A DNA stretch of 64,000 nt from Variovorax atrisoli 110B (GTDB lineage Bacteria > Pseudomonadota > Gammaproteobacteria > Burkholderiales > Burkholderiaceae_C), in assembly GCF_000382045.1 (NCBI RefSeq), contig NZ_KB907450.1:1006204-1070203 (forward strand), given 5' to 3'. A program made the translations under genes and the position numbers. How positions within the stretch are numbered: the first letter of the stretch is position 1; every line of letters begins with the position of its first letter. The notes under the pieces were generated by a model, which was given only the letters and a program-made list of their open reading frames with translations, searched no databases and was not told the origin of the DNA. This document shows, one piece after another, positions 8,380 through 20,321 of the stretch.

Positions 8380-10347
8380 ATGTCCAAAGACATCCGAAAC
8401 CCACTGCATGCCGAGCTCGCCGAGCGCACTCGCCACCTGCAGACCGTCGCCGAAGCGCTGAAGACCGAGCTCTTCGGCATCGACGACATCATCGATCGCG
8501 TGATCGACTCGATCCGCGCCTGGTACGTGCTGCCGCAGCTCATCAGCCGCCCGGTCATCGTCTGCCTCTGGGGCCTCACCGGCACCGGCAAGACGCAGCT
8601 GGTGCGCAGGCTCGCACAGCACCTGGGCTTCTACGACCGCTTCATCGAAGTGCAGATGGACGGCTTCAGCCACGGCTCGGGCTATCACAGCCGCGGCTCG
8701 ATCTCCGCCATGTTGGCCGAGTCGGGCATCGCCGAGGGCACGCCCGGCATCCTGGTGCTGGACGAGTTCCAGCGCTTCCGCACGGTCGACAACGGCGGCC
8801 ATGACGCCAAGGTCGAGCGCTACCAGGACGTGTGGGCGCTGCTGTCCGACGGCCGCCTGCCGCCCGCGCTCTCGATGCTCGGCGAGATCGAGTCGTCGCT
8901 GGCCTATGCCGAGTACACGCAGGACCGCGACGGCTCCGACAAGAAGAAGTACGACAAGAAGCGCAAGCTGCACCTGTCGCCCTGGGAGGCGCGCGAGGTG
9001 AAGCGCTGCCTGAAGCTGTCGGAGACGCTGCTTCAGATCATGGCCTGGAAGCCCGCCGAGGTGCACGCGCGCCTGCGCGCCTTCCGCGACACGCAGCAGG
9101 GCTGGGAGACCGACTACAGCAAGCTGCTGGTGTTCGTCTCGGGCAACCTCGACGAGATGTACGCCGAGACGGCGCAGCGCGTCGAGGACTGCGACACCGA
9201 CGCCGACATCTTCCACGAGCTGACGAAGAAGCTCTCCGTCATCGACGTGAAGAAGGCGCTGGCCGAGCGCTTCCGCCCCGAGCAGATCGCACGCCTGGGC
9301 AACAACCACGTGATCTACCCCTCGTTCGACCGCGCGACCTACGTGCGCCTGATCCTGTCGATCTGCGACCGCTACGTGGCCGAGATCCAGGAGAGCTCCG
9401 GCGTGCGCTTCGTGCTCGACGCGAGCGTGTACGAGCAGATCTATGCCAACGCCGTGTTCCCGGCGCAGGGAACGCGTCCGCTGTTCTCGTCGATCCACGC
9501 GATCCTGAGCGCCACGCTGGTCAACGCCGCGCTGTGGGCGCTGGAGCAAGGCGCCAACGGCAGCGAGCCGGTGTGGCTCTCGCTGGACGCGGGTGTGTCG
9601 GCCATCGCGGCGAAGTACCGCAAGGCGCGCCGCCAGTTTCCGGTGGCGCTGGAGCTGAACCGCCTCAAGCAGCGTTCGAGCGAGGACTTCCGCGCCCTGC
9701 TCGCGGTGCACGAGGCCGGCCACGGCGTGGCGTACGGCCTGCTCTTCGGCCGCGCGCCACAGGAGATCAAGATCAACGTGGCCTCGTTCGAGGGCGGCTA
9801 CAACAGCTACGAGCAGCGCAAGGCCTGGTCGAAGGAGAACCTGCGCGACCGCATCTGCGTGGGCCTGGCCGGACGCGCCGCGGAGCGGCTGGTGTTCGGC
9901 GAGCAGGCCTGCACCTCGGGCGCCACGCAGGACTTCATGCAGGCGACCGCCTATGCCGCGCAGTACGTGCGCCACTTCGCCTTCGGCACGCGCCTGAGCC
10001 GCACCGACGTCGCCAACGACCCGAACGACAACGTCAACACCGACGTGGAAGCCACCAACCCCGAGATCGAGGCCCTGCTGGCGCAGGAGCACGAGCGCGC
10101 GCTGGCGCTGCTGGAGGCGCACGTGCCGGCGCTGATGGCGGTGGTCGATGCGCTGCTGCGCGACGGCTCCATCGCGCCGGCCGAACTGGCTGCGATGCTG
10201 GGGCTGCCCGCTCCGGGCTCGGATGAGGCCCACGGGGCGACCGACGCCTACGCGGCGCTGCTGGCGGGCTTCCGTGCCCGACACGAAGGGCCGCCGCCAC
10301 CGTCGGCGCCCGCCGCCGCGGCCCGCGTACTGCGCGCGATCGCCTGA
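8380..10347 (+). CDS. Clp-type AAA+ ATPase fused to an M41 (FtsH-like) metallopeptidase
   Basis: This 655-residue protein has no signal peptide and no membrane segment. Residues 30-375 form an AAA+ module: Walker A GLTGTGKT (65-72), Walker B ILVLDEF (124-130), sensor-1 Asn256 in FVSGN, an arginine-finger candidate Arg305 in FRPEQIARL, and a sensor-2 GTRPL (364-368). The FRPEQIARL and GTRPL signatures are of the ClpX/ClpB class, not of FtsH. Residues 430-600 are an M41 protease domain: HEAGH (444-448) supplies the zinc-binding histidines and catalytic Glu, and the FtsH-like LAGRAAERLVFG followed by GATQD gives Asp518 as third ligand. It is predicted to be a soluble ATP-dependent zinc protease. 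The first ATG with a weak AAGAAG ribosome site was chosen; an upstream TTG frame (8146) is Arg-rich and unconvincing. Its substrate is unknown. Confidence 0.88.
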   Translation: MSKDIRNPLHAELAERTRHLQTVAEALKTELFGIDDIIDRVIDSIRAWYVLPQLISRPVIVCLWGLTGTGKTQLVRRLAQHLGFYDRFIEVQMDGFSHGSGYHSRGSISAMLAESGIAEGTPGILVLDEFQRFRTVDNGGHDAKVERYQDVWALLSDGRLPPALSMLGEIESSLAYAEYTQDRDGSDKKKYDKKRKLHLSPWEAREVKRCLKLSETLLQIMAWKPAEVHARLRAFRDTQQGWETDYSKLLVFVSGNLDEMYAETAQRVEDCDTDADIFHELTKKLSVIDVKKALAERFRPEQIARLGNNHVIYPSFDRATYVRLILSICDRYVAEIQESSGVRFVLDASVYEQIYANAVFPAQGTRPLFSSIHAILSATLVNAALWALEQGANGSEPVWLSLDAGVSAIAAKYRKARRQFPVALELNRLKQRSSEDFRALLAVHEAGHGVAYGLLFGRAPQEIKINVASFEGGYNSYEQRKAWSKENLRDRICVGLAGRAAERLVFGEQACTSGATQDFMQATAYAAQYVRHFAFGTRLSRTDVANDPNDNVNTDVEATNPEIEALLAQEHERALALLEAHVPALMAVVDALLRDGSIAPAELAAMLGLPAPGSDEAHGATDAYAALLAGFRARHEGPPPPSAPAAAARVLRAIA

Positions 10348-10363
10348 TCCGTCCGTCCGGCCC

Positions 10364-10404
10364 GCCTGGCTCGACCGATCCGCAGGGGTCGGATCGAGTC
10401 AGGC
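10364..10404 (+). promoter_or_regulatory. Hairpin between the protease gene and argA
   Basis: GCCTGGCTCGA (10364-10374) can pair with TCGAGTCAGGC (10394-10404), 11 pairs with one G-U. No T-run follows, so it may be a weak or factor-dependent terminator, an argA leader structure, or an operator. Confidence 0.35.
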
Positions 10405-10437
10405 AGACCGCCTTTCATGAATGCACAATCACGCCCC

Positions 10438-11784
10438 ATGTCCACCGTCTTCAATTTCACCTTCGTGCCCTGGTTCCGCTCGGTCGCGCCCTACATTCAC
10501 ACGCACCGCGGTAAGACTTTCGTGGTCGGGCTCGCGGGCGAAGCGATCGCTGCGGGCAAGCTGCAGAACATCGCGCAAGACCTGGCGCTGATCCAGAGCA
10601 TGGGCGTCAAGATCGTGCTGGTGCACGGCTTCAGGCCGCAGGTCAACGAACAGCTCGCGGCCAAGGGGCACGAGGCGAAGTATTCGCACGGCATCCGCAT
10701 CACCGACGAAGTGGCGCTCGACTCCGCCCAGGAAGCCGCCGGCCAGCTGCGCTATGAAATCGAGGCGGCCTTCAGCCAGGGCCTGCCCAACACGCCGATG
10801 GCCGGCTCGACCGTGCGGGTGATCTCGGGCAACTTCATCACCGCGCGGCCGGTGGGCGTGGTCGACGGGGTGGACTTCAAGCATTCGGGCCTGGTGCGCA
10901 AGGTGGACGCGGCCGGCATCCGCCGCACGCTGGATTTCGGCGCCATGGTGCTGATGTCGCCCTTCGGCTTCTCGCCCACGGGCGAGGCCTTCAACCTGAC
11001 GATGGAAGAGGTCGCCACCAGCGTGGCCATCTCGCTGCAGGCCGACAAGCTGATCTTCCTGACCGAGATTCCCGGCATCCGCATCGACAGCGAGCTGCCC
11101 GAGAGCGAGGACAACCCCATCGACACCGAGCTGCCGCTGGATGCCGCCGAGAAGCTGCTGGCCTCGCTGCCCCCGCCGCAGAAGCCCACCGACACCGCCT
11201 TCTACCTGCAGCACTGCGTGAAGGCCTGCAAGGCGGGCGTGGAGCGCAACCACATCCTGCCCTTCGCCCTCGACGGCTCGCTGCTGCTGGAGGTGTACGT
11301 GCACGACGGCGTCGGCACGATGGTGATCGACGAGAAGCTCGAGAGCCTGCGCGAGGCCTCGGTGGACGACATCGGCGGCATCCTGCAGCTGATCGAGCCC
11401 TTCGAACGCGACGGCACGCTGGTCAAGCGCGACCGCACCGAGATCGAGCGCGACATCCACCAGTACACGGTGGTCGAGCACGACGGCGTGATCTTCGGCT
11501 GCGCGGCGCTCTACCCCTACCCCGAGGCGCGCACCGCCGAGATGGCCGCGCTCACGGTGTCGCCGCAATCGCAGTCGCAGGGCGACGGCGAGCGCATCCT
11601 CAAGCACATCGAGCACCGCGCCAAGGCCATGGGGCTGGAGAGCATCTTCGTGCTCACCACCCGCACCATGCACTGGTTCCTCAAGCGCGGCTTCCAGCAG
11701 GTCAACCCCGACTGGCTGCCCGAGGCCCGCAAGCGCAAGTACAACTGGGACCGCAAGAGCCTGGTGCTGGTCAAGAAGATCTAG
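10438..11784 (+). CDS. argA: N-acetylglutamate synthase
   Basis: A 448-residue protein in the classic bacterial ArgA layout: an N-terminal amino-acid-kinase fold (HTHRGKTFVVGLAGEA, VLVHGFRPQVNEQL, SGNFITARPVGVVDG) that senses arginine, then a C-terminal GNAT acetyltransferase domain from about residue 300 (MAALTVSPQSQSQGDGERIL is the acetyl-CoA loop, with a Q-SQGDGER variant of Q/RxxGxG/A). It makes N-acetylglutamate, the first committed step of arginine synthesis. I prefer ATG 10438 over 10417, because a CACAAT -10-like box sits between them, eight bases before this ATG, and family similarity starts soon after. Confidence 0.94.
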   Translation: MSTVFNFTFVPWFRSVAPYIHTHRGKTFVVGLAGEAIAAGKLQNIAQDLALIQSMGVKIVLVHGFRPQVNEQLAAKGHEAKYSHGIRITDEVALDSAQEAAGQLRYEIEAAFSQGLPNTPMAGSTVRVISGNFITARPVGVVDGVDFKHSGLVRKVDAAGIRRTLDFGAMVLMSPFGFSPTGEAFNLTMEEVATSVAISLQADKLIFLTEIPGIRIDSELPESEDNPIDTELPLDAAEKLLASLPPPQKPTDTAFYLQHCVKACKAGVERNHILPFALDGSLLLEVYVHDGVGTMVIDEKLESLREASVDDIGGILQLIEPFERDGTLVKRDRTEIERDIHQYTVVEHDGVIFGCAALYPYPEARTAEMAALTVSPQSQSQGDGERILKHIEHRAKAMGLESIFVLTTRTMHWFLKRGFQQVNPDWLPEARKRKYNWDRKSLVLVKKI

Positions 11785-11819
11785 CCGCACCCCGCGCGGA
11801 TACCAAGGAGAAATCCACG

Positions 11820-12458
11820 ATGACGCTCGCCACCGCACTGCTCTTCGCCATCGTGGCCTTCGCCGCCATCGCCACGCCCGGTCCGACGGTGCTGCTGGCG
11901 CTCAGCAACGGCTCGCGCCACGGCGTGCGGCGCGCGCTGCCGGGGATGCTCGGGGCGGTGCTGTCCGATTTCGTGCTGGTCGGCGCCGTGGCGCTCGGAC
12001 TGGGCGCCCTGCTGGCTGCGTCGGAATTCTGGTTCTCGATGCTGAAATGGGTGGGCGCGATCTATCTGGCCTGGCTGGGACTGCGCATGCTGCGCTCCAG
12101 GGGCGGCTTCCACCTGCCGGCGGCCGATGCGGCACCCTCGGCCGCGGCGGGCGAGAGCCGGCGGATCTTCCTCAAGTCATTCCTGGTGGCGGTGACCAAC
12201 CCCAAGGGCTACATCTTCTGCTCGGCGCTCCTGCCGCAGTTCATCGACCCTTCGGGGGCCCAGGCGCCGCAGTACATCGTCATCGCGTTGATCTTCGCGG
12301 CGCTGGACATGGCGGTGATGCTGGCCTACGCCTTCGTCGGCGCCCGGGCGATCCGGCTGCTGACCGTGTCGGCCACCCGCTGGATCGACCGCGCCTGCGG
12401 CGGCATGCTGCTGGCGCTGGCCGGCTCGCTGGCCTTCTACCGGCGCAGCGCCGCCTGA
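11820..12458 (+). CDS. LysE/RhtB-family amino-acid exporter
   Basis: The 212-residue integral membrane protein has about six hydrophobic segments and the family motif near the start (ATPGPTVLLALSNGSRHGVRRALPGMLG), matching the RhtB branch of the LysE superfamily. A second conserved region, FLVAVTNPKGYIFCSALLPQF, sits at about residues 120-140. Family members export homoserine, threonine, leucine or other small amino acids. The specific substrate cannot be read. An AAGGAGA ribosome site lies before the ATG, 35 bases after argA, suggesting co-transcription; an export role in arginine-family metabolism is only inferred. Confidence 0.85.
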   Translation: MTLATALLFAIVAFAAIATPGPTVLLALSNGSRHGVRRALPGMLGAVLSDFVLVGAVALGLGALLAASEFWFSMLKWVGAIYLAWLGLRMLRSRGGFHLPAADAAPSAAAGESRRIFLKSFLVAVTNPKGYIFCSALLPQFIDPSGAQAPQYIVIALIFAALDMAVMLAYAFVGARAIRLLTVSATRWIDRACGGMLLALAGSLAFYRRSAA

Positions 12459-12531
12459 GAGCGACCGCGTCCGCTCCTGCCACCGGCCCGCGCGAGTAGC
12501 CGTTTCGCCGGGAGCGGTAACACCTGTCACC

Positions 12532-12537
12532 GATAAT
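12532..12537 (+). promoter_or_regulatory. -10 box for dapC
   Basis: GATAAT sits seven bases before the dapC ATG, so transcription would start at or next to the start codon (leaderless or nearly so). No clear -35 is seen. Confidence 0.4.
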
Positions 12538-12544
12538 CCCGGCC

Positions 12545-13765
12545 ATGAATCCCCTGCTTTCCCGGTTGCAACCCTACCCCTTCGAGCGGCTGAAGCAGCT
12601 GTTCGCGGGCGTCACGCCCAACCCCGAGTTCACGGCCATCAGCCTGGGCATCGGCGAACCCAAGCACGCCACGCCGGGCTTCATCAAGGATGCACTGAGC
12701 GCCAGCCTCGGCGCGCTGGCCGCCTACCCCGCCACCGCCGGCGACCTGAAGCTGCGCACCGCCTTCACCGACTGGCTCAAGACCCGATACAGCCTCTCGC
12801 TGGACCCGGCGACGCAGGTGCTGCCCGTCAACGGCTCGCGCGAGGCGCTCTTCTCGCTGGCCCAGACCGTGGTCGACCCGACCGCCTCGCCCAAGCCCGT
12901 GGTGCTGTCGCCCAATCCGTTCTATCAGATCTACGAAGGCGCGGCCCTGCTCGCCGGCGCGGAGCCGTACTACGTGCCCAGCGTGCCCGCGCGCAACTTC
13001 GCGGTCGACTGGGACAGCGTGCCCGAAGACATCTGGGCCCGCACGCAGCTGGTGTTCGTCTGCTCGCCGGGCAATCCCACCGGCGCGGTCATGGCGCTGG
13101 ACGAATGGAAGAAGCTCTTCGCGCTTTCCGACCGCCACGGCTTCGTGATCGCCGCCGACGAGTGCTACAGCGAGATCTACTTCCGCGACGAGCCCCCGCT
13201 CAGCGGCCTGGAGGCCTCGGTGAAGCTCGGGCGGCCCGACTTCCGCAACCTGATCGCGCTCACATCCCTGTCCAAGCGCAGCAACGTGCCCGGCCTGCGC
13301 AGCGGCTTCGTGGCGGGTGACGCGGCCATCATCAGGAAATTCCTGCTCTACCGCACCTACCACGGCAGCGCCATGAGCGGCGCCGTGGCCGCGGCCAGCA
13401 TCGCCGCCTGGGGCGACGAGTCGCACGTGGTCGACAACCGCGCCCAGTACCGCGCCAAGTTCGCGGCGGTCACGCCGCTGCTGGAGCCGGTGCTCGATGT
13501 GCGGCTGCCCGATGCCAGCTTCTACCTCTGGGCCGGCGTGCCCGAAGTGTGGGCTGGCGACGACGAAGCCTTCGCCCGCGCCCTGTACGCTCAATACAAT
13601 GTGACGGTTCTGCCGGGGAGCTATCTGGCGCGCCAGACGACGTACGGCGCGCACAGCGTCAACCCCGGCCGGGGCCGCATCCGCATGGCGCTTGTGGCCG
13701 AAACGGCCGAATGCGTGGAGGCCGCACAGCGCATCGTGCGCTTCTGCAAGGACGCCCGCCCCTGA
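12545..13765 (+). CDS. dapC: N-succinyldiaminopimelate aminotransferase
   Basis: A 406-residue class I PLP aminotransferase. It shows [14 protein letters not shown] (substrate loop), [16 protein letters not shown], the [11 protein letters not shown] aspartate and the PLP lysine in [16 protein letters not shown]. These are typical of beta-proteobacterial DapC, which converts N-succinyl-2-amino-6-oxopimelate to N-succinyl-LL-diaminopimelate. Placement directly before dapD and near dapE confirms the succinylase branch of lysine and diaminopimelate (peptidoglycan) synthesis. Dap genes are contiguous except for the intruding pilU. Confidence 0.94.
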   Translation: MNPLLSRLQPYPFERLKQLFAGVTPNPEFTAISLGIGEPKHATPGFIKDALSASLGALAAYPATAGDLKLRTAFTDWLKTRYSLSLDPATQVLPVNGSREALFSLAQTVVDPTASPKPVVLSPNPFYQIYEGAALLAGAEPYYVPSVPARNFAVDWDSVPEDIWARTQLVFVCSPGNPTGAVMALDEWKKLFALSDRHGFVIAADECYSEIYFRDEPPLSGLEASVKLGRPDFRNLIALTSLSKRSNVPGLRSGFVAGDAAIIRKFLLYRTYHGSAMSGAVAAASIAAWGDESHVVDNRAQYRAKFAAVTPLLEPVLDVRLPDASFYLWAGVPEVWAGDDEAFARALYAQYNVTVLPGSYLARQTTYGAHSVNPGRGRIRMALVAETAECVEAAQRIVRFCKDARP

Positions 13766-13811
13766 TCCGCTTCGCTTGACCCCTGCCCCCATTTTTCACC
13801 CGAGACTCTCC

Positions 13812-14645
13812 ATGACCCAGCAACTGCAACAAATCATCGACGCCGCGTGGGAAGACCGCGCCAACATCTCGGTCGCCTCCTCGACGGCCGAAGTGCGCGA
13901 CGCCGTCGAGCACGTGATCACCGAACTCAACAACGGCAAGCTGCGCGTGGCCACCCGCGAAGGCGTGGGCAAGTGGACCGTGCACCAGTGGATCAAGAAG
14001 GCCGTGCTGCTGTCGTTCCGCCTGAAGGACAACGAGCAGATCCAGGCCGGCTCGCTCGGCTTCTACGACAAGGTGCCCACCAAGTTCTCGCACCTGTCGG
14101 CCAACGAGCTGAAGGAATCGGGCGTGCGCATCGTGCCGCCGGCCGTGGCCCGCCGCGGCAGCTACATCGCCAAGGGCGCGATCCTGATGCCCTCGTACGT
14201 GAACATCGGCGCCTACGTGGGCGAAGGCTCCATGGTCGACACCTGGGCCACCGTGGGCTCGTGCGCGCAGGTCGGCGCCAACGTGCACCTCTCCGGCGGC
14301 GTGGGCCTGGGCGGCGTGCTGGAGCCGCTGCAGGCCAACCCGACCATCATCGAGGACAACTGCTTCATCGGCGCGCGCTCCGAAGTCGTCGAAGGCGTGA
14401 TCGTCGAAGAGAACTCGGTGCTTGGCATGGGCGTGTACATCGGCCAGAGCACCCCGATCTTCAACCGCGACACCGGCCAGATCTCCTACGGCCGCGTGCC
14501 GGCCGGCAGCGTGGTCATCAGCGGCAACCTGCCCAAGAAGACCAAGTCGGGCCAGGACTACAGCACCTACGCCGCGATCATCGTGAAGACGGTCGACGCG
14601 CAGACGCGCTCCAAGACCAGCCTCAACGACCTGCTGCGCGACTGA
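13812..14645 (+). CDS. dapD: Tetrahydrodipicolinate N-succinyltransferase
   Basis: The 277-residue protein has the DapD layout: an N-terminal helical domain, a central left-handed beta-helix of hexapeptide repeats ([51 protein letters not shown]) and a short C-terminal domain. It transfers succinyl from succinyl-CoA to tetrahydrodipicolinate and works as a trimer in the cytoplasm. It starts 47 bases after dapC, consistent with an operon. The length matches the family (about 274 residues). A structured repeat starts eight bases after the stop. Confidence 0.96.
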   Translation: MTQQLQQIIDAAWEDRANISVASSTAEVRDAVEHVITELNNGKLRVATREGVGKWTVHQWIKKAVLLSFRLKDNEQIQAGSLGFYDKVPTKFSHLSANELKESGVRIVPPAVARRGSYIAKGAILMPSYVNIGAYVGEGSMVDTWATVGSCAQVGANVHLSGGVGLGGVLEPLQANPTIIEDNCFIGARSEVVEGVIVEENSVLGMGVYIGQSTPIFNRDTGQISYGRVPAGSVVISGNLPKKTKSGQDYSTYAAIIVKTVDAQTRSKTSLNDLLRD

Positions 14646-14652
14646 ACCTGGC

Positions 14653-14750
14653 ACACCCCATGCTGCGCGCACTTCGTGTCGCTTCGAACGCCCCCTTGCA
14701 GGGGGCGACGCCAGCGGCCCGGCAAAGCCGGTTTCGCGGCGTTCCCCGCG
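14653..14750 (+). repeat. Interspersed structured repeat, copy 2
   Basis: Same family as copy 1. The outer stem reads ACGCC/GGCGT where copy 1 has ACACC/GGTGT, a compensating change that keeps the pairing. It lies immediately after dapD, in sense orientation, and is a direct repeat of copy 3 on the far side of pilU. Confidence 0.85.
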
Positions 14751-14810
14751 AAGAACACGTTCTGCACGCAGCTCACGAATGATTCCAAGAGCACCCGAGG
14801 AGAGAGACCG

Positions 14811-15959
14811 ATGAACATGATGGAACGGCTTCTTCGTCTGATGGCCGAACGCAAGGCATCCGACATCTATCTCTCGGCCCACTCCCCGGTGCTGATCCGC
14901 ATCAACGGCAACTGCCTGCCCGTCAATGCGCAGGTGCTGCCGCCCACGGCGCCGCTGGCGCTGCTGTCGGAAGTGGTGCCCGCCGCGCGCATCCAGGAGC
15001 TGGAGAGCACGGGCGAGCTCAACATGGCCGTCCACCTCGAGGACGCCGGCAACTACCGCATCAGCGCCATGCGCCAGCGCGGCACCTACGCGGTGGTGGT
15101 GCGGCACATCGCCCCACGGATTCCGAGCTTCGAAGAGCTGAACCTGCCCGACATCCTGAAGACGCTCGTCATGGAGCGGCGCGGGCTGATCCTCATGGTC
15201 GGCGCCACCGGTGCCGGCAAGACCACCACGCTGGCCTCGATGCTCGACTACCGCAACGAGCACGCCAGCGGCCACATCCTCACGGTCGAGGAACCGATCG
15301 AGTTCACCTACACCAACAAGAAGTCGGTGGTGAACCAGCGCGACGTGGGCAGCGACACCACCTCGCTGCAGACGGCGCTGAAGAACGCGCTGCGCCAGGC
15401 GCCCGACGTGATCCAGATCGGCGAAATCCGCGACCGCGACACCATGTCGGCCGCCATCGCCTACGCGCAGTCGGGCCACCTGTGCGTGGCCACGCTGCAC
15501 GCCAACAACAGCTATCGCGCGCTGAACCGCATCCTGAGCTTCTATCCCGTCGAGGTGCGCCCCACGCTGCTGGGCGACCTGGGCGGCGCGCTGCGCGCCA
15601 TCGTGTCGCAACGCCTGCTGCGCACGCCGACCGGCGGGCGCGTGCCTGCGATGGAGGTCATGCTCAACACCGCGCTGGTGGCCGAGCTGATCGAGAAGGG
15701 CGACTTCTCCGGCGTGAAGGAGGCCATGGAGAAGTCGATGGCCGAAGGCTCGCAGACCTTCGAGGAAGACATCGCCCGCCTCGTCATCGAAGAGCGCGTC
15801 ACCCGCGAAGAGGGCCTGTCGCAGGCCGACTCCCCCACCAACCTCATGTGGCGCCTGCAGAACCGCGCAGCGCCCAAGCAGCATGTCGACGACCGCCACC
15901 TGACGGATCAGGTCGACGAACCCACCTTCACCGACATCACGCTAGACGTCAAATTCTGA
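14811..15959 (+). CDS. pilU: Type IV pilus retraction ATPase PilU
   Basis: A 382-residue hexameric secretion-type ATPase. Walker [10 protein letters not shown] (131-139), the Asp box (VEEPIEFTY), Walker B (VIQIGEIRD) and the His box ([12 protein letters not shown]) are all present. It is closer to PilU than PilT, by the short [22 protein letters not shown] opening and the extended acidic C-terminal tail. PilU assists PilT in pilus retraction and twitching. It usually stands next to pilT, but here it is alone between dapD and dapE, bracketed by direct copies of the repeat. A GAGGAGAG ribosome site precedes the ATG. Possible regulation is through read-through from dapD. Confidence 0.9.
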   Translation: MNMMERLLRLMAERKASDIYLSAHSPVLIRINGNCLPVNAQVLPPTAPLALLSEVVPAARIQELESTGELNMAVHLEDAGNYRISAMRQRGTYAVVVRHIAPRIPSFEELNLPDILKTLVMERRGLILMVGATGAGKTTTLASMLDYRNEHASGHILTVEEPIEFTYTNKKSVVNQRDVGSDTTSLQTALKNALRQAPDVIQIGEIRDRDTMSAAIAYAQSGHLCVATLHANNSYRALNRILSFYPVEVRPTLLGDLGGALRAIVSQRLLRTPTGGRVPAMEVMLNTALVAELIEKGDFSGVKEAMEKSMAEGSQTFEEDIARLVIEERVTREEGLSQADSPTNLMWRLQNRAAPKQHVDDRHLTDQVDEPTFTDITLDVKF

Positions 15960-15961
15960 CT

Positions 15962-16057
15962 CTCCCCCAAGGCTTCGCGCACTTCGTGTCGCTTAGCCGC
16001 CCCCTCGCCGGGGCAACACCCGCGGCCCGGCAGCGCCGGTTCCGCGGGGTTCCTGGA
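15962..16057 (+). repeat. Interspersed structured repeat, copy 3
   Basis: Third copy, beginning three bases after the pilU stop, in sense orientation. The nested stem is CCCGCGG/CCGCGGGG with CCGGC AGC GCCGG inside; the loop is changed but the stem is kept. Confidence 0.83.
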
Positions 16058-16081
16058 AGAGTCACCCTCCTTTCCTGTGCC

Positions 16082-17263
16082 ATGTCCCGAACTCTCCAGC
16101 TAGCCGAACAACTCATCTCGCGCCCTTCCGTCACTCCCGACGACGCGGGCTGCCAGCAGATCCTCGGCGAGCGGCTGGCGCGGCTGGGCTTCACGCTGGA
16201 GACGATCGAGAGCGGCCCCGCCGACTTCCGGGTGACCAACCTCTGGGCGGTGCGCCGCCCCGAGGACGCGAAGGCCGCCACCCGGACGCTGGTGTTCGCC
16301 GGCCACACCGACGTGGTGCCCACCGGCCCCGTCGAGCAGTGGACCAGCCATCCCTTCACGCCCACGCACCGCGACGGCAAGCTCTACGGCCGAGGCGCCT
16401 GCGACATGAAGACGTCGGTCGCGGCCTTCGTGACCTCCATCGAAGACTTCCTGCAAGCGATTCCCGAGCCGCAGCTCACGCTCGCCCTGCTGCTCACGAG
16501 CGACGAGGAAGGCCCGGGCGTGGACGGCACGGTCGTCGTCTGCAACGCACTGGCCGCGCGCGGCGAGACCATCGACTACTGCATCGTCGGCGAACCCACG
16601 GCCGTGGAGCGCTGCGGCGACATGATCAAGAACGGCCGTCGCGGCACCATGAGCGGCAAGCTCACGGTCAAGGGCGTGCAGGGGCACATCGCCTATCCGC
16701 ACCTGGCGAAGAACCCGGTGCACGCGGTCGCACCCGCGCTGGCCGAGTTGGTGGCCATCAACGCTGCCGGCGGCTGGGACGCGGCGAGCAACCCCTACTT
16801 CCAGCCGACCAGCTGGCAGATCAGCAATTTCCACGCAGGTACCGGCGCGAGCAACGTGATCCCGGGCAGCGCGGTGATCGACTTCAACTTCCGCTTCTCG
16901 ACCGAATCGACGCCCGAGTCGCTGCAGCAGCGCGTGCACGCCGTGCTCGACGCGCACCAGGTCGACTACACGCTGGCCTGGACCATCGGAGGCCTGCCCT
17001 TCCTGACCACGCCGGGCGAGCTGGTGGAGGCCGTGCAGGGCGCCATCCGAGATGAAACCGGCATCGAGACCGAGCTGTCGACCAGCGGCGGTACGAGCGA
17101 CGCGCGCTTCATCGCCAAGATCTGCAGGCAGGTGGTCGAGCTCGGCCCGGTGAACGCCAGCATCCACAAGATCGACGAGCACATCGAAGTGGCCGAGATC
17201 GAGACGCTGAAGAACATCTACCTGCGCGTTCTGAAGCGGCTGGACGCCGCGCTCGCCGGATGA
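16082..17263 (+). CDS. dapE: Succinyl-diaminopimelate desuccinylase
   Basis: A 393-residue M20 metallohydrolase. The zinc-site motifs are visible: [11 protein letters not shown] (His ligand and Asp), GRGACDMK (bridging Asp), [10 protein letters not shown] (catalytic Glu and Glu ligand), GEPTAVE and the C-terminal [11 protein letters not shown] and [11 protein letters not shown] histidine region. A lid domain follows the catalytic Glu at about residues 180-290. DapE removes succinate to give LL-diaminopimelate. It is the third dap gene here, separated from dapC and dapD only by pilU and the repeats. Its stop overlaps the next start in ATGA. Confidence 0.96.
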   Translation: MSRTLQLAEQLISRPSVTPDDAGCQQILGERLARLGFTLETIESGPADFRVTNLWAVRRPEDAKAATRTLVFAGHTDVVPTGPVEQWTSHPFTPTHRDGKLYGRGACDMKTSVAAFVTSIEDFLQAIPEPQLTLALLLTSDEEGPGVDGTVVVCNALAARGETIDYCIVGEPTAVERCGDMIKNGRRGTMSGKLTVKGVQGHIAYPHLAKNPVHAVAPALAELVAINAAGGWDAASNPYFQPTSWQISNFHAGTGASNVIPGSAVIDFNFRFSTESTPESLQQRVHAVLDAHQVDYTLAWTIGGLPFLTTPGELVEAVQGAIRDETGIETELSTSGGTSDARFIAKICRQVVELGPVNASIHKIDEHIEVAEIETLKNIYLRVLKRLDAALAG

Positions 17264-18141
17264 GCACCGTCATCGAACTCATCGAGGCGGGCGCGAAGCG
17301 GCTGGAAGAAGCCGGCGTGGCCTTCGGCCATGGCACGGCCAACGCCTTCGACGAAGCCGCCTGGCTGGTGCAGTGGCGCCTGAAGCTGCCGCTGGACGAC
17401 CTCGACGGCGTGGCCGACAGGCCCGTGTCGCCCGCCGATGCCGTCAAGGTGGCGGCGCTCATCGACGAACGCATCTCGACGCGCAAGCCCGCCGCCTATC
17501 TCACCAAGGAAGCCTGGCTGCAGGGCGTGCCCTTCTACGTGGACGAGCGCGCCATCGTGCCGCGCAGCTTCATCGCCGAGCTGATCGCCGAGGGAACCAT
17601 CGACTACTGGCTGGGCGAACACACGCAGCGCGTGCTCGACCTGTGCACCGGCAACGGCAGCCTCGCGGTACTGGCTGCGCTCACGTACCCGGAAGTGACG
17701 GTCGACGCTGCGGACATCTCGCTGCAGGCGCTGGAGGTGGCGGCCATCAACGTCACCCGCCACGAGCTGGACGCGCGAGTGAGGCTGGTCGAGTCGGACG
17801 GACTGAAGAACCTGCCCGGCCCCTACGACCTCGTCCTGTGCAACCCGCCCTACGTGAACAGCGCCAGCATGGCCGCCCTGCCCGCCGAATACCGCGCCGA
17901 GCCCGAGCTGGCACTGGCCGGCGGTGCCGACGGCATGGATTTCGTGCGCCAGCTGTTCGCCGACGCGCCGTCTCGCATGAGCGAGCGCGCGGTGCTGGTG
18001 CTGGAGATCGGCAACGAGCGCGAGTACTTCGAGGCCGCCTTTCCGCAGCTCGAAGTCTTCTGGCTCGAAACCTCGGCCGGCGAAGACCAGGTGCTGCTGG
18101 TCACGCGCGACGCCCTCGTGGCCGGCGCCGGCGTGCGTTAG
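17260..18141 (+). CDS. prmB: 50S ribosomal protein L3 glutamine methyltransferase
   Basis: A 293-residue SAM-dependent methyltransferase of the PrmB/HemK family. An N-terminal helical substrate-binding region precedes the Rossmann domain, with SAM loop [15 protein letters not shown] near residue 127 and the catalytic NPPY loop ([15 protein letters not shown]). The LCTGNGSL and RSFIAELI elements are typical of PrmB, as opposed to PrmC (release factors). PrmB N5-methylates Gln in ribosomal protein L3. It is translationally coupled to dapE by a 4-base overlap. Confidence 0.92.
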   Translation: MSTVIELIEAGAKRLEEAGVAFGHGTANAFDEAAWLVQWRLKLPLDDLDGVADRPVSPADAVKVAALIDERISTRKPAAYLTKEAWLQGVPFYVDERAIVPRSFIAELIAEGTIDYWLGEHTQRVLDLCTGNGSLAVLAALTYPEVTVDAADISLQALEVAAINVTRHELDARVRLVESDGLKNLPGPYDLVLCNPPYVNSASMAALPAEYRAEPELALAGGADGMDFVRQLFADAPSRMSERAVLVLEIGNEREYFEAAFPQLEVFWLETSAGEDQVLLVTRDALVAGAGVR

Positions 18142-18274
18142 CTGCGCCCGCCCGAGCCCTCCCCTTTCTGTCGCTTTCCCGCAGCCACTGGCTGCGCAAC
18201 CCCATTCACCGGGCGATCGATGCCGATTTCCCCGTGCCTTTGCCCCTTTTTCCGGGGCGTCCGAGGCCGGGCGG

Positions 18275-18280
18275 GATAAT
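18275..18280 (+). promoter_or_regulatory. -10 box for yheS
   Basis: GATAAT lies 21 bases before the ATG of the ABC-F gene. A short leader of roughly 14 bases is implied. The 160-base gap after prmB holds nothing else recognisable. Confidence 0.35.
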
Positions 18281-18301
18281 CGCCCCTACGGTTCCTCTTT
18301 C

Positions 18302-20281
<1,980 letters not shown>

Positions 20282-20321
20282 ACCGCAAAGCCGCTCAGGC
20301 AGGAAGAAAGGGAGTCGCCGG

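Noticed and set aside
8206..10284. Long antisense frame opposite the AAA-M41 gene
   Set aside because: Shadow of the GC-biased codons of the real gene; the true frame holds the Walker and HEAGH motifs.
13659..15899. 746-codon minus-strand frame across dapD and pilU
   Set aside because: It runs through two well-supported genes on the other strand and has no homology-like motif.
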